DNA from: Cupriavidus alkaliphilus
GTDB lineage: Bacteria > Pseudomonadota > Gammaproteobacteria > Burkholderiales > Burkholderiaceae
Reading direction: 5' to 3'
Length of the DNA: 64,000 nucleotides
Assembly (NCBI RefSeq): GCF_900094595.1
Contig: NZ_FMAD01000006.1
Span: forward strand, 62,001 to 126,000
The position numbers and the translations under genes are program-made. Every line of letters starts with the position of its first letter. Positions within the stretch are counted from its first letter, which is position 1. The notes under the pieces were generated by a model, which saw only the letters and a program-made list of their open reading frames with translations, was not told the DNA's origin and did no database searches. Of this stretch, positions 23,431 to 32,274 are shown piece by piece.

Positions 23431-26424
23431 TTACGTGTTGGCTCTATCCGATTTTGGAAGAGCTACCACCGCAGTCTGCCGCGCGCGGTCCATCCCTTCG
23501 TCAAGGTCCACATTCGCTAACGTAATTAGATTCATCTTTGAATCGTTGTTCTCGCCAAACGTCCACAGGAGCGGCAAGGCAACAATAAATCCTCGAATTC
23601 CAGCCGGCCTTTGCTCTGGCAAACGCTGTTTAGCATCCCAAGTGAAGCACTGATCGCGCGGCTGGTCTGCCCGCCAGAACCGCTCATTGAAGGGCATGTA
23701 GCCTTTGAGTACGCCTTCGTCACTATCCCATGTGGCCCATATTGAACTCTGATTTCGAGGTTTGGCCAAATAGGGGAAGGCATTTGCGTATGCTTCAGAA
23801 TTTGCCGTGGCCAAAGTTTTGATAGCTTGCCAAGTTTCTCGATTAGCAGGCGTATCAAGTATGGTTGGTGTATCGAGCTTTCCGGCTGGCGCAGCACCAC
23901 CCATCAGTCCAAAGTGCTTCCTCCACAATGCCTTACGCAGATTTTTTGCGAGCGTTCCGACCGGTTGCATATGCCGGCCGTCTAGTTGGGCTGATGCTGG
24001 TTCGTCGTCATGAATGATGACAGCTAACTCCGAATCTCGGTCTCCGAGCTGGCTTCGGTCGTTAATATTTGCACTACCAAGAACCACTACGCGGTCATCG
24101 GCAATTAACAACTTGCTGTGAACATATATCTGTTCGGTCACAGGCCTATTGTTCAAGACGTCCCAATTACGCAAGTTGAGCAGTGTCAGGTATTGTTCCC
24201 ATTCAATCTGCCGAATCTTCTCATCGAGCACATTGGTCTTTACCTCATTTGCCACATCCCTCGCCCTCTTCACCTCCATCTTCCGCTCACGCACATACTT
24301 CATCGCCAACAGCGCGCGTCGGATCCGATTCACCAGACTGTGACTGCCAAACACCAGCGACTGCATCGTCAGATGCTGCTGCGTCATGATGTTGATCGTG
24401 TCCAGTGTCCCTTCCGGATGCACAGGCAGCACCATGTAGACATGGAACGGCTTGCCATCGTAAATGGCACGCGTAATACGATCACCCAACGCCTTGCAAA
24501 TCGGATTCTTCAGGGACTTTTGAGACGGTCCCAGTGCAGCAAATCCGGCAATTTGGGCTTGCGTGGCCATGACCCGCTTCAGGTCATTGACGAAATCTGC
24601 ACCGCCTCCCTTGATATCCCGCTGGACATCGTCGATCTGGCTCCACTTGAGGGACTTGTGAATCTGCTCAGGCGGCACGCCAAGTATGCCAAGTTGCGCT
24701 GCATATTTCCGATATCCCGGTGAGCCCTTGACGTCCATCAACGCATGCATCGGTCCTGAAACAGGGGCACCGCCGTCCGCCTCCGCGTCCCCGATCATCG
24801 TGCTGCCATAATCGGACTGAAAAAACTGACCCTCGATATAGATAAAATGCGACGCGCCTTCGATGTTCTTCAGCATTGCGCTCAGGCAGCTGCTTTCCGC
24901 AACGCTCGGCGTAGTCTTATCCGCCTCACCCGCAGCTTCAGCCACCCGCATCTTCTTCGGGGCGCTTCGTAGGACCTGGACCCAGCATGACCCTGGAAGG
25001 GTCTTGGATCGGACAGGCCGGTGTGCAGCCCCAATGCGGGGCGCCTTCAGACGGGCCGTGATGCCGAGTTGCCGCAGCAGCGCGTCGACCGTTCTGCCAT
25101 CGCTGCGCTCATACTGCAGGGCCACGCCATTCCAGCGTCGAACAAAATTGCGGCTCAGGTCATAAACCGATGGCCCTTCGATTCGGCAATGTACGTCATG
25201 CCAGGGCATGCGGGGCTGTACGTTGCTGTCCGGGCATCTTCCGCCGGCTGGCAAGAGCTTACCGAGCTTTTCCAGGTTCGCGTAGCACTGCTTGCGCTGG
25301 CTGCCTTCCGCCTGCAGGGCGAGCACCAGGCGCATGACAAAGGCCTGGATCGTATCCGCTGTATTTTGCAGCAGGCTGGGAGGCAAGCTGTCGAGGGTGG
25401 CGCCATTCAGCCACGCCATGAGGGCGGTGGTTACATCGGCCAATTGCGCGCCGCCGTATTCCCGCAATTTTTCCACCTTGGTCTGCAGGGTGGCGCCCAG
25501 CTGCTGATAGGCCCATTTGCTTGCATCGGCTGCGGTTTCCTGCGCCACGTCGATGACCTTGTCCTGGGCCTTTCGCACGAATTCCGGTACGACGTCGCTG
25601 GTTACCCACCAGTCAGAGATCTGCTTGTTGACGTCCTTGACCTTGTCGCTTGCAGCGGAGTACACGTCCATCGCCCCCGCCAGCGGCTTCATTGGTGCGG
25701 AAAGCAGGAATTGCGCCGCACGGCCGGCCTTGTTGTCGAAGCAAGCGGCCACCAGTTCGGCGCGTGTCAGGTATGCCGTTTGTTCTACGCTGCTGAGGCT
25801 ATGGATCGGCGGCACGCAACTGTTATAGAACTCGCTGCCCTGCCGCCCCTCTGCCTTGAGCGAATACTTGCCATCGTCCCGCCTGCCGTAGGCAAGGTCG
25901 ATGCCGCCCACGAAAGCAAACTTGTTATCGATGACCACCAGTTTCTGGTGATGCGAGAAGGCAATGCCCAAGGCGCCAGGCTGATCGCACTGCGAAACTG
26001 CCGGCAGGACGAACGCCCGGGGCGCCGGCAGACCGGCGTTGAGCTGGATCACCGTTAGCGCAGTTTCCAGATCTCCGGTGTCTACACCAACCTTGGGAGA
26101 CATCCATGGCATGACATAGACACTGGCCCCGTTCCTGACCGCGGTACGCAGGCATGTCCAGAGCGTCTTCTTGCCGGTCAGCACGACATCGAAATTCACC
26201 TGCCAGCCGGTGATGAAAACACTGGACCGCGCACCCTCGATCGCCGCCGCAACGTTGTCGAAATACTCAGTGCCCGTGACAAAGAATTGCACCGCATTGC
26301 CCTTCAAGGGCTCGGAGAAGACATCCTTGCCGTGCACGAAGCAGCCGGGCGCAGAAGTCGCCGTCTTTGCGGCCTTCTGGTCTTCACCAAGGATCTGATA
26401 CACCTGCTTGTCTGGCGCACCCAT
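23431..26424 (-). CDS. T6SS phospholipase D effector (Tle5-like, two HKD motifs)
   Basis: The 997-residue protein carries two phospholipase D catalytic motifs: FSHHQKLVVIDNKFAFVGGI (about residues 155-175) and YVHSKLLIADDRVVVLGSAN (about 765-785), each H-x-K-x4-D. GWQVNFDVV and IEGQFFQSD are further PLD landmarks. It has no signal peptide, as expected for a T6SS cargo. Tle5 proteins such as Pseudomonas PldA/PldB cleave phosphatidylethanolamine headgroups in target membranes. It lies 10 bases after vgrG (26435-29731) and is followed by a lipoprotein immunity array, the canonical effector-immunity arrangement. It has a long helical insertion (about 260-400) between the motifs. The last third is somewhat more AT-rich. 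Confidence 0.9.
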   Translation of the reverse strand: MGAPDKQVYQILGEDQKAAKTATSAPGCFVHGKDVFSEPLKGNAVQFFVTGTEYFDNVAAAIEGARSSVFITGWQVNFDVVLTGKKTLWTCLRTAVRNGASVYVMPWMSPKVGVDTGDLETALTVIQLNAGLPAPRAFVLPAVSQCDQPGALGIAFSHHQKLVVIDNKFAFVGGIDLAYGRRDDGKYSLKAEGRQGSEFYNSCVPPIHSLSSVEQTAYLTRAELVAACFDNKAGRAAQFLLSAPMKPLAGAMDVYSAASDKVKDVNKQISDWWVTSDVVPEFVRKAQDKVIDVAQETAADASKWAYQQLGATLQTKVEKLREYGGAQLADVTTALMAWLNGATLDSLPPSLLQNTADTIQAFVMRLVLALQAEGSQRKQCYANLEKLGKLLPAGGRCPDSNVQPRMPWHDVHCRIEGPSVYDLSRNFVRRWNGVALQYERSDGRTVDALLRQLGITARLKAPRIGAAHRPVRSKTLPGSCWVQVLRSAPKKMRVAEAAGEADKTTPSVAESSCLSAMLKNIEGASHFIYIEGQFFQSDYGSTMIGDAEADGGAPVSGPMHALMDVKGSPGYRKYAAQLGILGVPPEQIHKSLKWSQIDDVQRDIKGGGADFVNDLKRVMATQAQIAGFAALGPSQKSLKNPICKALGDRITRAIYDGKPFHVYMVLPVHPEGTLDTINIMTQQHLTMQSLVFGSHSLVNRIRRALLAMKYVRERKMEVKRARDVANEVKTNVLDEKIRQIEWEQYLTLLNLRNWDVLNNRPVTEQIYVHSKLLIADDRVVVLGSANINDRSQLGDRDSELAVIIHDDEPASAQLDGRHMQPVGTLAKNLRKALWRKHFGLMGGAAPAGKLDTPTILDTPANRETWQAIKTLATANSEAYANAFPYLAKPRNQSSIWATWDSDEGVLKGYMPFNERFWRADQPRDQCFTWDAKQRLPEQRPAGIRGFIVALPLLWTFGENNDSKMNLITLANVDLDEGMDRARQTAVVALPKSDRANT

Positions 26425-26434
26425 AGCTTCTTAT

Positions 26435-29400
26435 TTACTGAGTTTTTTTGTAGATCTGATTAGACGACCCGGCGGCGAGCGCATCGCGCGCGTAGCGTAG
26501 CCGTTGCTGCGTATTGTCGTCCGACATGGATTGCGGCAGTCCACCGCTGAAGTCACCGGCATTGAGTGCGTGGCGTGCTGCCTCGGTATCAGTCCACGAT
26601 GGGTCCTGCTCGGCAACGTGAACGCGTACGGTCTGGCCGGGATATACCAGCCATGTGTTTGCCGGACTGGCACAATAGGCGCGCGCCAGGGCTTCCTGCT
26701 GGGCCTGGCTGAGCGTCACGTTACCGTCAGCATCGGTGACGCCATGTGCCACCAACTCGTCGTCACCCACCATGCCGAGACCCAGCGGCGCCTCCCCGAC
26801 AGCAATCTTCCAAGGCGCATGTGCCAGGGCGTGCCCGCCTTCACCCGGCGTATTTGCCAGGCGCATGCGGAACTCCATGGGCTTGTACGGCATCGGGGCT
26901 TGGGGAAACTCCGGGAGCGGGTAGGCATAATTCACCGCCCCCTCAAACTTCCTCTGCGCCGCCTTATAAGTAATCGCCCCCGGACACTCCACCGTAATAT
27001 TCCCGCCCTCGATCAAGATCGAAGCCCCGCCGGCGGTGGCAATACGGATTCGCTTCGCCGCGGCAAAATCCACGTTCATATTGGCCGAGACCACGGTCAG
27101 ATCATCCCTCGCCGCCAGCTTCAGCAGATCATGCTGCGCCTGGATATCGATATCATCCTGGCCCGCCGTTAGCTGCAGGCCAATGTTGTTATCTCCCGCC
27201 CCCGACAACCCCGCGGCCACGCCGATTGCCTGCCCCGTATGGACGCGCGCCTGGCCGGCAACCGCGAAGTTGCTGTCCAGGCCGCTGGCCAGTGCCACGC
27301 TTTCCCCGTTGGCCAGTTGCAAGTCCTGGCCGGCAACCATGGTCAGCCCGGCACGGCCGTTCAGGTGAACCATTGCGGCGGCCTGGTGCGGGACTTTGCC
27401 GCTGGTGGTGGTGTTGCCGCTGGACGCGTCATCCTTTGCCGCTTCCAGCGCTTGCCCATCGACCATGCCCGAAGCGGCCCGGGTCTGCTTCGGCAATGGC
27501 GCTTCGTCATCCTTGCCGGTAGACAGCGCCTGGGCCTGGTGGGTGGTCGCACCCTGGCTCAGGGTCCTGACGAGGTCACCCGCCTGACGCAGCAGCGCGA
27601 TGCCCGCGGCGTTGTCTCCGGTGGGCAGGGCCTTGCCCGTGGCGGCGTCGCGGTAGGTCGTCAGCAGCAAGCCGGCCTGGCCGCGCACGGCGGCGTGGCC
27701 GTCGGTGCGCAGCTCGAAGCCCTGTCCACGGAAGCTGCCGCGGCGGTTGTCTAGCTGGTGGATGAGGTGGCCCAGGTTGAGCTGGGTCGACTGCAACGTG
27801 GTCGCCAGTTGCGTGCGCAGCTGGCTGTCGCTGTCGTCCAGCACCAGCTGGTTGTAGCCCTTGCCGCCGTGTTCCTGGCTCTTGAAACCCGTCAGCGCCG
27901 CGGCATTGCGGTGACCGTCGGGTTGCGCGCCCAGGCCGTGCCAGGCGGGGCTGTTGCCACCGGCGAGATTGCCTTGCGCGCTGGGGGCGCTGTCCGTGCC
28001 CTGAGCGTAGAGGGATTGACTGTCGCTGCCAGCCGCGGCGCTCTTGCCGCCGGGCGTGGGCGCGTGGCCCGCTTCGCCCTGGCCGTTGTACAGCGCACCG
28101 ATGACGAAAGGCTGGTCGATGTCGTCGTCGGCGAACTTGATCAGCACTTCCTGGCCGATGCGCGGCAGCCACTGCCAGCCCATCCCTGCGCCGGCCTGGC
28201 GCTGTGCCACGCGTATCCAGCGGCTGCTGCGGTCGTCGGCGCGCTCGCCGCGCTGCCAATGGAAGCGCACGCGGATTTCTCCGGCGGGGCTGGCATGGTG
28301 TTCGGCGTTGCCCTCGGGCTGGGACTGGCCGTCGGGACCGACGACGATCGCGCTATGTACTCCCAGCGGGCTGGACCGGCTATACAGACGTGGACAATCG
28401 ACGTCGAGGACGCAGGCGCGCCAGGGACGGCGAGCGTCGATAGCGCGGAAGATGGCGGCGTAGCCCTGTTCGCGTGCCGCACTCTGCAATGCTTGCGTGG
28501 GAGCCAGGCGCACTGGCGCGTGATCGGGCAACACGCCCAGCAGGCCGGGGGTTGCCTCCGCGGCGTCGGGTGCCGGCGGCGGTGAGTCGAAGCACAAGGC
28601 TGCCTCGAGCGGACCCATGCGATCGGCCAGCGCGGCGCGCGTGTCGGCGGCCAGGTTGTTGATGCCGCAGTGCTCCACCGCAGCGAGCAGCAGCGGATAG
28701 CCTGCCGCAGCATCTTCCTGCGGCGGCAGGTGCGGACAGCCGGTGACAGTCAGGCGCGTACCGCTGCGCAGCGTGCGTACCGACGCACGGCCGGTGAACA
28801 GCAATGCACGGGCTTCAACGGCTTCGATCACCTGTTCGGCAACCCGTTGTGCGCTGGCCGCGTCCGGCGCCAGCGAGAAGCTGACAGAGAGGTACGGGTC
28901 CGGACTTGCGATGCGCCCCATGTTGCCGCCGGATCGTGCCGGGGCATGGCCGCGGATGGCACGCTTCGCTTCCGGGTCCCATGCGGTGACCGCCACACCG
29001 CCGACCGTCGCCCGGCTCTCGCACACCAGTTGCTGGATGGCATCGGCCGATTCCTGGCTGTGCGCGCGATGGAAGCGGATGCCGCCATCTGCTGCGGATT
29101 CTTCGTCTTCCGGCAATTGCGCGCTGTCGGCAAAGATCACCACCGCATGCCCGCTCGGCGCTTCCTCGTCTTCCACGACGGTATAACCCAGCCCGGCCTC
29201 GGCCAGCAGGCGCGAGAGGAAGTGATAGTCGGTCTCGCGGAACTGCGCGACGTGGGCGCGCTCGCCGAAGGCAGCGATGCGCGCTTCCGCGCCCGCCGCG
29301 TAGCGCCATTGCGCGTGCGGCGCATAGGGTTGCAGGATGGTCTCGATGATGCTGTCGAGCTTGCGATTCTGGAACACCTGGCTGTTGCGTTGCTGCGTGG

Positions 29401-29731
29401 TCAGCCATAGCCAGGGCACCATCGTCAGGCGATAGCGTGCCAGACTACCGTCGGCGCCGAGCTTCTCGGCCTGACGGATCAGGCCGGTGCGGCGCGACTG
29501 GCCACCACCCGCGAGCGTGGTCAGCAGCGTAACGCGTTGGCCCAGCAGGCTCTCCAGTGCGATATCGGCGTTGGCGCTGACCGCAACGATGCGCGACTCT
29601 GCCAGTGCCGAAACGCCTTCGCGGCCGATCCAGGCTTCAACGGCCAGTTCGCCGAGCGCGCCTTCGCCTTCCAGGGCATAGAGCCGGTGCGCCGCGCTGA
29701 AAAGATGTTGGTAGAGAGTGGTTACATCCAT
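26435..29731 (-). CDS. tssI: VgrG spike protein with C-terminal extension (tssI 1)
   Basis: The 1098-residue VgrG has a gp27-like N-terminal half (LYQHLFSAAHRLYALEGEGA, and LDSIIETILQPYAPHAQWRY), a gp5-type OB fold (IRVRFHWQRGERADDRSSRW, WLPRIGQEVLIKFADDDIDQ, about residues 465-530), a DUF2345-type beta-helix region (to about 930) and about 160 extra residues. The extension contains GVTDADGNVTLSQAQQEALA and NTWLVYPGQTVRVHVAEQDP, which looks like a transthyretin-like fold. In other systems such VgrG tails bind phospholipase cargo. The phospholipase D gene begins 10 bases downstream, so this VgrG most likely loads it. Confidence 0.93.
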   Translation of the reverse strand: MDVTTLYQHLFSAAHRLYALEGEGALGELAVEAWIGREGVSALAESRIVAVSANADIALESLLGQRVTLLTTLAGGGQSRRTGLIRQAEKLGADGSLARYRLTMVPWLWLTTQQRNSQVFQNRKLDSIIETILQPYAPHAQWRYAAGAEARIAAFGERAHVAQFRETDYHFLSRLLAEAGLGYTVVEDEEAPSGHAVVIFADSAQLPEDEESAADGGIRFHRAHSQESADAIQQLVCESRATVGGVAVTAWDPEAKRAIRGHAPARSGGNMGRIASPDPYLSVSFSLAPDAASAQRVAEQVIEAVEARALLFTGRASVRTLRSGTRLTVTGCPHLPPQEDAAAGYPLLLAAVEHCGINNLAADTRAALADRMGPLEAALCFDSPPPAPDAAEATPGLLGVLPDHAPVRLAPTQALQSAAREQGYAAIFRAIDARRPWRACVLDVDCPRLYSRSSPLGVHSAIVVGPDGQSQPEGNAEHHASPAGEIRVRFHWQRGERADDRSSRWIRVAQRQAGAGMGWQWLPRIGQEVLIKFADDDIDQPFVIGALYNGQGEAGHAPTPGGKSAAAGSDSQSLYAQGTDSAPSAQGNLAGGNSPAWHGLGAQPDGHRNAAALTGFKSQEHGGKGYNQLVLDDSDSQLRTQLATTLQSTQLNLGHLIHQLDNRRGSFRGQGFELRTDGHAAVRGQAGLLLTTYRDAATGKALPTGDNAAGIALLRQAGDLVRTLSQGATTHQAQALSTGKDDEAPLPKQTRAASGMVDGQALEAAKDDASSGNTTTSGKVPHQAAAMVHLNGRAGLTMVAGQDLQLANGESVALASGLDSNFAVAGQARVHTGQAIGVAAGLSGAGDNNIGLQLTAGQDDIDIQAQHDLLKLAARDDLTVVSANMNVDFAAAKRIRIATAGGASILIEGGNITVECPGAITYKAAQRKFEGAVNYAYPLPEFPQAPMPYKPMEFRMRLANTPGEGGHALAHAPWKIAVGEAPLGLGMVGDDELVAHGVTDADGNVTLSQAQQEALARAYCASPANTWLVYPGQTVRVHVAEQDPSWTDTEAARHALNAGDFSGGLPQSMSDDNTQQRLRYARDALAAGSSNQIYKKTQ

Positions 29732-29891
29732 TCGCTGTCCGTTCGTGCAGCCGCAACTGCTTCAGGGGCCGGCATGCCCGCGCGGACGCCGTCGCCGGTG
29801 CCCGCCGTGGTGATACGGATTGCAGTACGGTGTGGCGCATGCCGGTCCGCCACGCCGCTTTCCTGCTGTACGTTGCTTGACGCGCCGGGGG

Positions 29892-30722
29892 TCAGTTGCG
29901 CGCCTTTGCGGAGGGGCGCGTGCTGGCCGCCGCCGTGCTGATCGGCTTGCCTTCCGGCTGCGACAACAACGCTGCCAGGACTTCGGCATCGGGGTCAGCC
30001 GCTGCGGACGACGCCTTGCGACGTGCTGTCCGGGTTGGCTTTGCCGCTGTGCTGCTCTTTGCCACGGCGGCCTTGTCTTTGCTGCTCGCCGCGTTCGTTG
30101 TGGACTTTGCCGCTGACGACGCTGTCTTTGCGCTCGATGCCTTATTGCTAGATTTGCTGATTTCGGCAGACTGTGGCCTGGCCGCGGCAGGCTGGCTCCC
30201 CAGGGCGGTCAGTGCAGCCAGCGTCGTGGCGCCCGCAACGGCACCTGCGGCGGCAGTCGCGCCGTCCACCTTGCCCAGGCTATCCAGTACGGGGTCACTG
30301 CTGGCATCGACGATGGTAGCGGCCTGGGGCTGGGGTGCTTCCACCGCGAGCACCGGTTCCGGCGGTGCAACGGCAGTTGCCGGAGACGACCCCGGCGCAT
30401 GGCCGGCCAGCGCCTGCGTCCCCGGAGCGGTCGCATCAGCCCCGGCCTGGGCCGGAGCCGACGGCTTGTCCGCCTGCATTGGCACCGGCGCGTCGGCGCC
30501 CGGGTCCAGCCATAGCCAGCCGGCCACCGCGGCAGCGGCGACAGCGACCAGTCCACCAGCCACGTATCCGCGACCGGGCTTGCTGGCCGGAGCCTTGGCA
30601 GCCATCGGCACGCGACCCTCCAGGCTGGCCAGGATGCGGGTCTGCCCGGCGGCGCCGGCATCGGGCTCGTTGCCGAAGAGCGTCGGTGGCCCCGGCGGCT
30701 TCACATCGTCGCTATTGCTCAT
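29892..30722 (-). CDS. Membrane-anchored protein with basic Ala/Ser/Lys-rich tail
   Basis: The 276-residue protein has a short cytoplasmic N-terminus (MSNSDDVKPPGPPTLFGNEP), one transmembrane span (YVAGGLVAVAAAAVAGWLWL, about residues 53-72), a long Ala/Pro-rich linker and a low-complexity basic tail (SKSSNKASSAKTASSAAKST, then KPTRTARRKASSAA) that recalls histone H1-like bacterial proteins. I know no function for it. It precedes vgrG 1 on the same strand and is divergent from the tagX-PAAR-tssM operon, so it belongs to the T6SS locus. The topology would put the basic tail in the periplasm, where it could contact cell wall or envelope lipids. Confidence 0.6.
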   Translation of the reverse strand: MSNSDDVKPPGPPTLFGNEPDAGAAGQTRILASLEGRVPMAAKAPASKPGRGYVAGGLVAVAAAAVAGWLWLDPGADAPVPMQADKPSAPAQAGADATAPGTQALAGHAPGSSPATAVAPPEPVLAVEAPQPQAATIVDASSDPVLDSLGKVDGATAAAGAVAGATTLAALTALGSQPAAARPQSAEISKSSNKASSAKTASSAAKSTTNAASSKDKAAVAKSSTAAKPTRTARRKASSAAADPDAEVLAALLSQPEGKPISTAAASTRPSAKARN

Positions 30723-31001
30723 CTGTCATCAAGAGAATTGAAATAAAATGCGCGGCGGACGCTACCGGGCGGATTTACAATTACCGACCCGTTGTGTCAT
30801 ATATGGCAAATTCGGTCAATTTGGCCTTAGACTTCCGGATTCTACGGCTGGCCTCGTGGAAAGACAAACCCGATACGGGGGGACGTCCCCCGGGATTGAG
30901 ATTTCATCGAATACAGATGTAAAAAATACTGAATATGCTGAGTTACCCTTGCGCCCGCCTTCGCCGCAAGGGTCGCAGCCAGCCTGGTCAAGCAGGAAAG
31001 C
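30723..31001. promoter_or_regulatory. Divergent intergenic region of T6SS operons
   Basis: These 279 bases separate the minus-strand anchor-protein/vgrG unit from the plus-strand tagX-tssM unit and must hold at least two promoters. A perfect 14-base palindrome GGGGGACGTCCCCC (30878-30891) is centred here, and an AT-rich stretch (about 30900-30942) follows it. I see no clear sigma-54 -24/-12 pair. No gene is evident inside. Confidence 0.5.
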
Positions 31002-31859
31002 ATGGTCTTTGTCGCACTGGTCCTCTATTTCGTGTTGATGGTTGCCGCTGCTGCCGTGCTGCTTCTTCCCGCAGTACGGCAGCGCTGCTTTGCGGTGGCG
31101 CGCACGCAATGGCGCCGCGTGAGCACCAGTGCGGCGTCGGCCGGCTCGCAATCGGCCAGTTCGATCCGCCAGTCGGTTGGCAACGCCACCACTACGTTGG
31201 CTTCAGCCAGGGACTTCCTGGCAAAGCGCCGCGCCCTGGTGCTGGCGGCCGCGGGCGTGGTAACGCTGCCGCCGGTGGTGGCGCTGGCGTTGCGTCACCG
31301 GCAGGTCTTCCAGTTCGAGGACGATGACGGCGTGCGCGAACCGGATCCGCAGATCGCCGCGCTGCTCAATGGCGAGCGGCTGGTGCCACCGCCGCCGCTG
31401 CCGCCAGAGGTCTTTACCACGCGCGAAGTTGAGCTGATCCGCCCGGCCATCCGCGAAGCCAGCCGCGACTGGGAGCAGCTGGATGCTGATTTCAGGCAGC
31501 GGTTGTTGCTGGTCTACAAGATCATGCGCGACGAACACGGCTATGAAATGGCGCTGCTGGAGGGCTACCGCAGCCCGGAACGGCAGGCCAAGCTGGCCGC
31601 CATGGGCAGTCATGTGACGCAGGCCGGCGCCTACCACAGCTACCACCAGTTCGGGCTGGCCGCGGACAGCGCCTTCTACCGCGACGGCAAGCTGGTGATC
31701 AGCGAAAAAGACCCGTGGGCCATGCGCGGATACGAGTTGTATGGCCGTGCCGCCGAATCCGCCGGCCTGGTCTGGGGTGGCCGCTGGAAGATGATGGATC
31801 TCGGGCACGTCGAGCTGCGGCGCCCGGGTGTGCTGGGCAAGCGGCCGGCACAGCAATAA
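31002..31859 (+). CDS. tagX: TagX-like M15 peptidoglycan peptidase of the T6SS
   Basis: The 285-residue protein has two N-terminal hydrophobic segments (about residues 2-25 and 77-95) and a C-terminal M15-type (VanY/endolysin-like) L,D-/D,D-peptidase domain: LLEGYRSPERQAKLA, the zinc-binding SYHQFGLAADSAF (H and D, about 209-221) and LGHVELR (H, about 267-273). TagX in Acinetobacter is a zinc L,D-endopeptidase that opens peptidoglycan so the T6SS can assemble. The gene starts the plus-strand operon leading to PAAR and tssM, which fits that role. The symbol rests on domain and context. Confidence 0.8.
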   Translation: MVFVALVLYFVLMVAAAAVLLLPAVRQRCFAVARTQWRRVSTSAASAGSQSASSIRQSVGNATTTLASARDFLAKRRALVLAAAGVVTLPPVVALALRHRQVFQFEDDDGVREPDPQIAALLNGERLVPPPPLPPEVFTTREVELIRPAIREASRDWEQLDADFRQRLLLVYKIMRDEHGYEMALLEGYRSPERQAKLAAMGSHVTQAGAYHSYHQFGLAADSAFYRDGKLVISEKDPWAMRGYELYGRAAESAGLVWGGRWKMMDLGHVELRRPGVLGKRPAQQ

Positions 31860-31946
31860 CGGCACGATGGCTCCGCATGGCGGGGCCGGCAGGAACATGA
31901 ATTCAGGACCGGCAGCGGTTGGCCGGCGCAATCTGGGGAGAGCGTA

Positions 31947-32216
31947 GTGGCACGTCCTTTCATTCTGCTGGGCGACAAGACCGACCACGGCGGCGTGGTG
32001 ATCACCGCCTCGGGCAACACCAGCACCAACGGCAAGGGCATTGCGTGCGTGGGAGATCGTGTTACCTGTCCGCGCTCCGGCCACGGCGGCATTACCGTCA
32101 TTGTCACCGGCGATCCCAACGTGATCATCGATGGTCGCGCCGCCGCGCGGCATGGCGACAAGACCGCTTGCGGCGCGACCTTGCTGTCCAGCCAGGGCGT
32201 GACCGGCAGCGAATGA
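31947..32216 (+). CDS. PAAR-domain spike tip protein
   Basis: The 89-residue protein is a stand-alone PAAR domain: FILLGDKTDHGGVVITASG, GIACVGDRVTCPRSGHGG, GDPNVIIDGRAAARHGDKTA and CGATLLSSQG. PAAR proteins cap the VgrG trimer with a zinc-stabilised cone and pierce the target membrane; here the cysteines and histidines expected for zinc are in place. There is no toxin extension. It lies between tagX and a gene of unknown function in the plus-strand operon and can serve both VgrGs of the locus. Confidence 0.92.
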   Translation: MARPFILLGDKTDHGGVVITASGNTSTNGKGIACVGDRVTCPRSGHGGITVIVTGDPNVIIDGRAAARHGDKTACGATLLSSQGVTGSE

Positions 32217-32274
32217 AGTCCTGGCAGCGAACGGCCGTTTCAAACGCCTTCCCGCCGCTATCCGACACGAAACC

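Noticed and set aside
29892..30722. Considered the basic-tail protein as TonB-like
   Set aside because: One span plus a Pro/Ala linker is TonB-like, but the C-terminus lacks a TonB domain and is instead low-complexity Lys/Ser/Ala.
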